A DNA stretch of 18,812 nt. Source: Candidatus Firestoneibacteriota bacterium. GTDB lineage: Bacteria > Oederibacteriota > JAAXVQ01 > JAUVAV01. Position numbers and translations under genes: made by a program. The stretch lies in the NCBI GenBank assembly GCA_030635415.1, contig DAOVYW010000016.1:1-18812 (forward strand). The letters run 5' to 3'. Under the pieces are notes generated by a model that worked only from the letters and a program-made list of their open reading frames with translations, was not told the origin of the DNA and ran no database searches. Below, in pieces: positions 13,123 to 18,812 of the stretch (position 1 is its first letter; each line of letters opens with the position of its first letter).

Positions 13123-16100
13123 CTACTCACTTTTTAATATGCGCCGCAGAAGCTTGACGCGCTTTTTGGCGGCCTCCCGCCATTTGGCTTGGATGGCTTT
13201 TTTAGCCAGAAGCGCATAGACTTTAATCGCCTCGGTCCAGTTCTTTTCCTTCTCATATATGGATGCCAATTCCACCAGGGCCAGGGAATATTCCTCGCTT
13301 CGGGGCTGACCCTTTTTCATAATGCTTTTCAAAACTGCTGTCTGCCGGGACATTTCTCCCTGCTCCTGGTAGAGAGCCGCCAATCCCAGCTGGGTTTTTT
13401 GCAGTAATTCCAGGTTTTGGGTTTTTTCCAGAAGCTCAAGGGCCTCTGCCACTCCCTCGTAATTCAGCAGACCGGCATACAGCAAGGCCATGCGCGAAAG
13501 GCTTACCCCGGTATTTACGTCCTGGGAATAGGCAGCTGCCAATTTACCGTAATTATCCAGCGCCTCTTCCGGCATTTGAAGTTTTTCATAAGCCACCCCG
13601 GCATTGTACCAGGCGCGGGGCTGATATTCTTTCAGAGAATAATTCTCCGCGCACGCCGCGAAATGTTCCGCCGCCTCGGAATAACGCTCCAGTTGAAACT
13701 CGTTGGAAGCCTGGCGAAACAGCATTTCCGGGACCAATTCATGCTGGGGATAATTATTCACAAAAGCCCCGGCCTGGAGTACGGCTTGCAGGCTATGGCC
13801 TAACTGTTCATGGCAAACTGCCACATAATACTGGGCGTTGGGAGTCCGCGGACTCTTGGTATAGGTCAAAATAAATTGCACGAAATCCTTCAAGCTTTCA
13901 TCATATTTTCCTTTTTCATAATAGGCCTCGCCAATGCGGTAATGGATGTCCTCTGCCAGATTGGACCCTGGAAATTTATCAATATATTCCCGGAAAGCTG
14001 GAATATTATTCAATTGGTCTACTATCCGGTAGGACGCGGCCTGGATTCCATTCCTGGCCTCCTCAGCTTCCTCGGAATCCGGGTACTCTTCCAGGATGGC
14101 GGTAAAGCCGCGAATCGCCTCATCATCTTTTTGATCATTATAGTATGTCTGGGCAATACGCAGGCGATAAGCCCGGCGCTGCGGCGAATCCGGATGTTTG
14201 GCATTCAACTGCCGGTAAACCGCGCGGGCCTGGCTGTTTTCCCCAGCCTGGAAATAGGTGTCCGCCACCCGGAACAAGGCTGGGGTGCTTTCCGGACTAT
14301 CCGGATATTTCCGGGCCAGCTCCTGCCAGGTTTCCAGCGCATCCAGGTAACTCTTATTCATATAATGCGCCCAACCTATCTGGAACAGTACTGCCGCAAT
14401 CGCGGAGTCACGCGCACGGGAATTCATCATCCAATTCCGGTAGGTACGGATCGCTTCGGGATATTGCTGCAGGTTAAAATTAGCATGCGCCTTAAGCAGC
14501 TCAATCTCCATTTCCACCTGGTCCGAAACCTGTTTTAAACCTTGCAAACGCTTGCCCTGAACCAGCACGGTATGAAAATCCTGCAGCTTGAAACTGCACC
14601 AGGTCAGACCGACACAAACATAGACCGGGATTCTCCCCTGCGGGTAAACTGCCAGGGCTTCCTGGTATAAATCCCGGGCCAGTTGATAATTCCCCACTTG
14701 ATAGTAGGCCTCAGCTGCCAGCAGCCGGGACCAGGATGTGATTTCACGATACTCCCCTTCCGAAACTTTTTGTCCCATAGCTTTTTCCAGAAGAGCCCAC
14801 TGAACCACCAGGGTCGGGGCCTGATCATGATCCAGATAATACTCTGCCAGAAAATACCGAGCCAGTTCAGCCAGGGCATTTCCGCTTGAAACCAGTATTT
14901 TAGCCGAGCGAAAAGCGGTCTGCCCGCGTCCGTTTTGCAGGTTGATGATAACCGAAAACAGATGTGCCCGCGGATCCGGATTTTTCGCAGCCTTAAAATA
15001 AGCGGAGAGAGATTTGCCGGCCTGATCCCATTCCCCTATGGCGGAGTAGATATAAGAAAGTTTCATCCATATCTCAGCCCGGTTCCCGGGCGCCAAGGCC
15101 AGAGCTTCCTGGTAGTATGTGATAGCTTCCCGGAAGCGGTTGAGATTAAGCGCGGCCTCCGCCAGGGTAAATTGGACCAGGGAACGGTCTTCCCCCGAAA
15201 GCGAAGTCAAACGGTAGGCTAATTCGGGATATACATTAATCACCTCAGCAAAGCGCGCCTGGGATAACAATATCAGCAATCTCAATAAGGCCGCCTGGCC
15301 GTCATAGGGACTCTTCGGGTATCGGAATAAAAGTTTCCGGCATAGGGTTTGGGCGGAGGTGAAATCCCCGGTCTTGTAAAAAGTCCGGACTTTAAAATAC
15401 AAGGCCATCTGCCGGTGCGACTCTACTTTGGTCTTACGCAGCACATTATTGTAGGCCGCAATGGCCGGCAGATAACGTCCCTGGGATTCCAGAATGGCAC
15501 CGGAAAAGAGCCAGGCCAAGGGATTATCTTTAAGTTCCTCGTATATCTTCAGGGCATCGATATCCTGTCCCTGAAACTCCTTCATGATCCCAAAAAGAAA
15601 TTTTATCTCCGGATCCAGGAGCGAGCGCGGAAAAGCCGCCAGCAATTCGGAAAAAACCTTTCGCGCCTTGGCAGCGTGCCGCAATTTAAGCTCGGTTTTC
15701 ACCAGGGCCAGCCGGGTCTGCGGAAATAGAAAATCCGCCCGGCTGTCGCGGGCCAGGCTTCTTAGAATCCTTACCGCCGATTGGTATTCCCCCCGGTTAT
15801 AGGCCATCTCAGCTACGCGAAACCGCGCGCTGCTCTTTAGCGGTCCAGACGGCGTAGATGCGGACAGGGACTTGTATATGGGTATAGCCTTGGCACCCAA
15901 ACCTTTAAGCCGGTAAGCCTCAGCCAGAAAAAAACGTGCCATGGTAATTTTTTCCGGTTCCTGCTCCAACTGGAGATATTCCTGGAGCAGGCGTACACTG
16001 CGGGCGTAATTCCCTTTGGCATACGCGTGCACCGCGGACTGCCAGGTTTCCGACAACTTCGCAGCCATCACCGGGCCGGCCAGTAGTCCTCCGGTCAAGC

Positions 16101-16155
16101 CGGCCAGCAGACCGAGCCTTAATAATCCGCTCTTTAATATACTGTTTTTTGCCAT
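13123..16155 (-). CDS. Large exported TPR-repeat protein (CpoB/BamD-like repeats)
   Basis: This 1010-residue protein starts with a signal peptide (about 1-31, GGLLAGPVMA-A), after which TPR-type helix pairs run nearly to the end. Units near 598-705 are of the BamD/CpoB kind (YPDSPESTPALFRVADTYF, YPDSEEAEEARNG). No membrane segment other than the signal and no enzyme motif were seen. The ATG has AGGAG formed by the last codons of the GH35 gene, two bases after that gene's stop, so translation is probably coupled. In Tol-Pal loci a much smaller periplasmic TPR protein (CpoB) sits next to the motor genes; this one may be an oversized counterpart, a scaffold linking the motor to the outer membrane. 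That role is inference. Confidence 0.88.
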   Translation of the reverse strand: MAKNSILKSGLLRLGLLAGLTGGLLAGPVMAAKLSETWQSAVHAYAKGNYARSVRLLQEYLQLEQEPEKITMARFFLAEAYRLKGLGAKAIPIYKSLSASTPSGPLKSSARFRVAEMAYNRGEYQSAVRILRSLARDSRADFLFPQTRLALVKTELKLRHAAKARKVFSELLAAFPRSLLDPEIKFLFGIMKEFQGQDIDALKIYEELKDNPLAWLFSGAILESQGRYLPAIAAYNNVLRKTKVESHRQMALYFKVRTFYKTGDFTSAQTLCRKLLFRYPKSPYDGQAALLRLLILLSQARFAEVINVYPELAYRLTSLSGEDRSLVQFTLAEAALNLNRFREAITYYQEALALAPGNRAEIWMKLSYIYSAIGEWDQAGKSLSAYFKAAKNPDPRAHLFSVIINLQNGRGQTAFRSAKILVSSGNALAELARYFLAEYYLDHDQAPTLVVQWALLEKAMGQKVSEGEYREITSWSRLLAAEAYYQVGNYQLARDLYQEALAVYPQGRIPVYVCVGLTWCSFKLQDFHTVLVQGKRLQGLKQVSDQVEMEIELLKAHANFNLQQYPEAIRTYRNWMMNSRARDSAIAAVLFQIGWAHYMNKSYLDALETWQELARKYPDSPESTPALFRVADTYFQAGENSQARAVYRQLNAKHPDSPQRRAYRLRIAQTYYNDQKDDEAIRGFTAILEEYPDSEEAEEARNGIQAASYRIVDQLNNIPAFREYIDKFPGSNLAEDIHYRIGEAYYEKGKYDESLKDFVQFILTYTKSPRTPNAQYYVAVCHEQLGHSLQAVLQAGAFVNNYPQHELVPEMLFRQASNEFQLERYSEAAEHFAACAENYSLKEYQPRAWYNAGVAYEKLQMPEEALDNYGKLAAAYSQDVNTGVSLSRMALLYAGLLNYEGVAEALELLEKTQNLELLQKTQLGLAALYQEQGEMSRQTAVLKSIMKKGQPRSEEYSLALVELASIYEKEKNWTEAIKVYALLAKKAIQAKWREAAKKRVKLLRRILKSE

Positions 16156-16157
16156 TC

Positions 16158-18575
16158 TTACTCCTGGCCCAATATTTCCAACCTCGAACTTTTATCCGTC
16201 CGGGGCAGACTTATCCGTATCCGGGCTTTTTCCTGCTCAAAATCCAAGGAAACACCATCAAGCTTCACTTCCGGCGCAACTGTACTCTCCGGCAATTCAA
16301 TCAGCACTTCCGTTTCTTGATAAGCGGATGTTTTAATACTTATCTCCACTCCCCGCTGCCCGGCAGTAATACCAAGAACTTCGCAGGTCGTCCAGAGCAA
16401 ACGCCCCACGCTCTCAGGCAGGAGAAAATTCACTGGTATTATTATACCGCTTATTGGCGCTAGTACCAATGAATTCTTGTCGGGAATCCGCAGGTCGCCT
16501 ATTCCCGGCACATTTTTAACTGTTGCCCTAACCTCCTGGGGAACAGGGGTATAATTTAAAAGACAAAAAAAAGCCGAGTCCTTGCCATAACGGATATGAG
16601 CTTGCAAAGACTGATTATCGATCTCCACGGAGGAAGCGACCGGCTCCAGATCACATAGTTTCTCAAAAGCCCAGAGTTGTTCTTTTATATTATATCCGAA
16701 CATAGTACCCATCACCGTAACTTTTCCCTGACCCGCCCGGTGCGTCAGGCCGCAGCATCGACCGTCCGAAGTACGCGCGATTTCCTTGGCCCCGGAAGCG
16801 GAAAAAGTCCGGACCGGGGAGAGTACATTAATATCCTTCAGTCCCAGAATGTCTATCTTGGCAATGCCGGAAGTTTTTACAGGAGTCCCTTCCCGTATTC
16901 CCAGGCGCTTCCTGAGAATGCTACAGGGTCGCGTTTTCAAGTCCTTATCCGGAAAACCGGGCCAGATAAACAAGTGACCGCCGGCTTCCACGTATTCCGC
17001 CAGTTGCTCCTGAGCCTTACGGTCCATGCAATCCAGAGCCATTACCCATAACTGCCGGATTTTTCGCGGATCCGGTTTATCCGCCTGCAGATTAAGTATT
17101 TCAAATTCCCGGTTCTGCATGACCAATATGCGCAACATACCGTCAAAATAAAAGGTATTGCGCATCATCTTGGGATCATAACGCAATCCGGCTTGAGCAG
17201 CGTTCAAATTGGGAATCCCGCCGAAAAGCGGATAATAGAACTCATCATGGTAATAAGGAAGGTAAAGGCCTACGCTGATAGAGGCGTGCTTTTGGGTCTG
17301 TATCAGGTCCTGGCCAAAGGTTTGGATGATTCTTCCCAATTTACGTAACACCGGGTATAAAGGTTTTTCCGTACCGTCATGTCCCACGCCTGTCATCCAA
17401 TAAAAAGTGGGACCAAACGCTCCCCGCCGGGCAGGATTCAATCCCTGGGAGAACATGTATAAATTCATGCCCATCATGCCGCGTCCCAGGCAGGCCTTGT
17501 AAAAAAGCTCCATCTCATTCGGAAAAGTATGGACATTATGCTCGCGCGTGCCGGCCTGCTGTTCCGCGGCCCAGAGCGGCTTTTGATTGCCCTGCAACGC
17601 CTTGACCATCTCATTAATCACCAGGTCGTCATGCTGGTTACGGTAGTTCGGGTTTTCGGGAATATGATCAACCGCGAGCAGCAATTCCGGGTTGCGCTTA
17701 GTAATTTCGTTATAGAAAGAGATGTTGACCGGATACTCGTTTCCGCGCCCGTATACCCAGCCGGCAATATTATGAAAGAGTTGGATATCTATCCCTCGCT
17801 GCCGGATCTCGCTGATCAGGCGGGATACATACTCGGCATAGTACCAGCGGTGAAAATCATGCCAATCATTCCAGCGGACAAAATCACCCGGATTGGCAGT
17901 GGGTTTGCGGGGAGCAGGAACGGAATCAAAAGAACGAAAAGCAGTTCCCCACAATTTGTTGAGCTTCTCTATCCGCTTATACTGCTTTTTCAAAAACCCG
18001 CGAAAGTAATTCAGGGAAACCGGGCTGGTATCCCCAGCCCCGTCCAGCCAGTTATAAAGCCCCACTTCATTGCAAACCTGCATTAAAATTATTTTTCCCC
18101 CGCGGCTCGCCTGACGTTCCGCCAGCAGCGGCATAACCGCGTCATACCACTTGCGGGTATATTCCAGAAAAACCGGATGCAGGTAGGTCGCCATATCCAC
18201 ACCGCGCGCCTGTATTTCCGGGTGACTACAAAACAACCACTTGGGAATTCCACGGTCCGCGAACTCAGCCAGGATATAAGGTCCCGGCTTGACTGACATA
18301 AACAACCCCATGTCAGCCGCGCACTGCATAAATCCCAGCAGATCCCGCTGGGGATCTGTTTTTCCGGTAAAATCAAATTGGCCTTGGGAAAGCTCATGCC
18401 AGGACCAGGGTATATATGTAGAAACCGTATTAGCGCCGATAGCCTTCAGCTTTTCCAGGTGCAGCTTCCAAAGCTCTCTTTTCACCCGAAAATACTGTAT
18501 TTCGCCGCTGTAGAGAAAAAAAGGCTTGCCATCCAAAGTAAATCCCCGTTTGCCGGGCATCAATTTCATTGCCAC
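16158..18575 (-). CDS. Glycoside hydrolase family 35-type beta-galactosidase-like enzyme
   Basis: This 805-residue protein has no signal peptide. Residues 10-350 are a GH35-type TIM barrel: SGEIQYFRVKRELWKLHLEK, NTVSTYIPWSWHE, VKPGPYILAEFADRGIPKWL. The acid/base is probably E170 in GGKIILMQVCNE, a divergent form of the GH35 signature. The nucleophile is probably E338 in LWAAEQQAG, a context closer to GH42. Residues about 430-560 resemble the amidotransferase-like middle domain of GH42 enzymes (LAEYVEAGGHLFIWPG), with beta domains at the C-terminus. It should release terminal galactose or a similar sugar from small glycosides in the cytoplasm. Start: GTG at 18575 with GGAGGA four bases upstream; an in-frame ATG at 18569 is possible. 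It is first in the gene series and directly coupled to the TPR gene, which is unusual for this enzyme. Confidence 0.87.
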   Translation of the reverse strand: MAMKLMPGKRGFTLDGKPFFLYSGEIQYFRVKRELWKLHLEKLKAIGANTVSTYIPWSWHELSQGQFDFTGKTDPQRDLLGFMQCAADMGLFMSVKPGPYILAEFADRGIPKWLFCSHPEIQARGVDMATYLHPVFLEYTRKWYDAVMPLLAERQASRGGKIILMQVCNEVGLYNWLDGAGDTSPVSLNYFRGFLKKQYKRIEKLNKLWGTAFRSFDSVPAPRKPTANPGDFVRWNDWHDFHRWYYAEYVSRLISEIRQRGIDIQLFHNIAGWVYGRGNEYPVNISFYNEITKRNPELLLAVDHIPENPNYRNQHDDLVINEMVKALQGNQKPLWAAEQQAGTREHNVHTFPNEMELFYKACLGRGMMGMNLYMFSQGLNPARRGAFGPTFYWMTGVGHDGTEKPLYPVLRKLGRIIQTFGQDLIQTQKHASISVGLYLPYYHDEFYYPLFGGIPNLNAAQAGLRYDPKMMRNTFYFDGMLRILVMQNREFEILNLQADKPDPRKIRQLWVMALDCMDRKAQEQLAEYVEAGGHLFIWPGFPDKDLKTRPCSILRKRLGIREGTPVKTSGIAKIDILGLKDINVLSPVRTFSASGAKEIARTSDGRCCGLTHRAGQGKVTVMGTMFGYNIKEQLWAFEKLCDLEPVASSVEIDNQSLQAHIRYGKDSAFFCLLNYTPVPQEVRATVKNVPGIGDLRIPDKNSLVLAPISGIIIPVNFLLPESVGRLLWTTCEVLGITAGQRGVEISIKTSAYQETEVLIELPESTVAPEVKLDGVSLDFEQEKARIRISLPRTDKSSRLEILGQE

Positions 18576-18588
18576 GCGCTCCTCCCAA

Positions 18589-18594
18589 ATTATA
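18589..18594 (-). promoter_or_regulatory. Possible -10 box before the GH35 gene
   Basis: A perfect TATAAT lies on the minus strand four bases before the ribosome site (18580-18585). No good -35 stands at 16-18 bases (TTGAAC is only 13 away), and the start would fall within the ribosome site. Weak candidate. Confidence 0.25.
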
Positions 18595-18640
18595 TCCGTT
18601 TAGGTTGGTTCAAGTGTACGGTATGACCTACGGGCATTTA

Positions 18641-18686
18641 TAACGAAGGGACAGACCGAATCCTTTAATCCGCTGTCCCTTCGTTA
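18641..18686. repeat. Palindrome with 14-base perfect arms, GAAGGGACAG type
   Basis: TAACGAAGGGACAG (18641-18654) and its exact reverse complement (18673-18686) flank an 18-base loop that itself contains AATCC twice. It resembles the GGGACAG/CTGTCCC palindromes found dispersed in many environmental genomes. There is no T-run on either side, so it is not a standard terminator. It lies in the 237-base upstream region of the GH35 gene, which otherwise holds only the next repeat and a possible -10. Confidence 0.8.
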
Positions 18687-18729
18687 ATAACTTTTGTAAT
18701 CTATCAGCCATTCGCATTAATTTTAGTAG

Positions 18730-18808
18730 TGTCATTCCGGCGAAAGAGGCTGTGTCATAATGCCTGTTTTAGAGATTGCTTTGTCGCTTACGCTCCTCGC
18801 AATGACAG
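18730..18808. repeat. Repeat with TGTCATT inverted ends (TCATTGCGAGGAGCG type)
   Basis: The left end TGTCATTCCGGCGAAAG (18730-18746) and the reverse complement of the right end, TGTCATTGCGAGGAGCG (18792-18808), agree at the first seven and several later bases. The right part (AGAGATTGCTTTGTCGCTTA and following) is of a kind I recall as scattered in many bacterial and metagenomic genomes. Non-coding as far as can be seen; it may continue beyond the window. Confidence 0.65.
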
Positions 18809-18812
18809 AAAA

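Noticed and set aside
13810..14538. 242-codon open frame on the plus strand
   Set aside because: It lies wholly antisense to the TPR gene, whose repeat pattern is continuous across it; the translated product has no recognisable domain.
17529..18086. 185-codon open frame on the plus strand
   Set aside because: Antisense to the conserved catalytic barrel of the GH35 enzyme; no ribosome site or domain.
18576..18812. A gene upstream of the GH35 gene
   Set aside because: Only short frames without ribosome sites are present; the stretch is taken up by two palindromic repeats and a possible promoter.

Overview
All 17 credible genes in this 18.8 kb window lie on the minus strand, so it reads from right (18575) to left (1). 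Many genes overlap by 4-8 bases or sit a few bases apart. Lipoprotein and Sec signals, an ExbB/ExbD/TonB set and an OmpA-like domain point to a double-membraned (Gram-negative type) bacterium. Several different families of short palindromic repeats in the spacers, and the gene mix (GH35, very long TPR protein, TonB module, Bat genes), suggest an uncultivated lineage such as Omnitrophota or another PVC-type phylum. That placement is inference; there is no rRNA or marker gene here.

Right part (18575-9463): a cytoplasmic GH35-type beta-galactosidase-like enzyme is followed 2 bases later by a 1010-residue exported TPR protein. Next come an exported protein with a FlgD-like middle and an OmpA-like C-terminus, ExbB/TolQ, two different ExbD/TolR proteins, and TonB. 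This is an envelope-spanning, proton-motive-force-driven machine. Its composition recalls Tol-Pal (TPR, OmpA-like, TolQ, TolR, TonB/TolA), but there is no TolB and no receptor in view.

Left part (9353-1): two successive Bat (von Willebrand factor A) modules. Module I is batD-batA-batB-batC. Module II is batD-moxR-DUF58-batA-batB-batC, with the last gene cut by the window edge. Each module opens with a batD gene preceded by a spacer that holds a sigma70-like promoter (TTGACA-18-TACAAT and TTGACT-17-TATTTG). Only module II has the MoxR AAA+ ATPase and the DUF58 protein, so one ATPase may serve five VWA-type proteins. The final BatC is a predicted lipoprotein ending in a perfect 12-base (PESQ) tandem repeat, whereas its paralogue in module I has a strongly basic tail.

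Four kinds of palindromic intergenic repeat are present. Two copies of a 52-base identical GGGCGG-hairpin element lie before DUF58 and before the second exbD. An AAATCCCCC-bounded MITE-like element lies between exbB and exbD. A 14-base-stem palindrome and a TGTCATT-ended element lie upstream of the GH35 gene. No tRNA, rRNA, CRISPR, transposase or phage gene was seen. The window is best read as a trans-envelope energy module joined to a duplicated MoxR/VWA module; whether they work together is untested.
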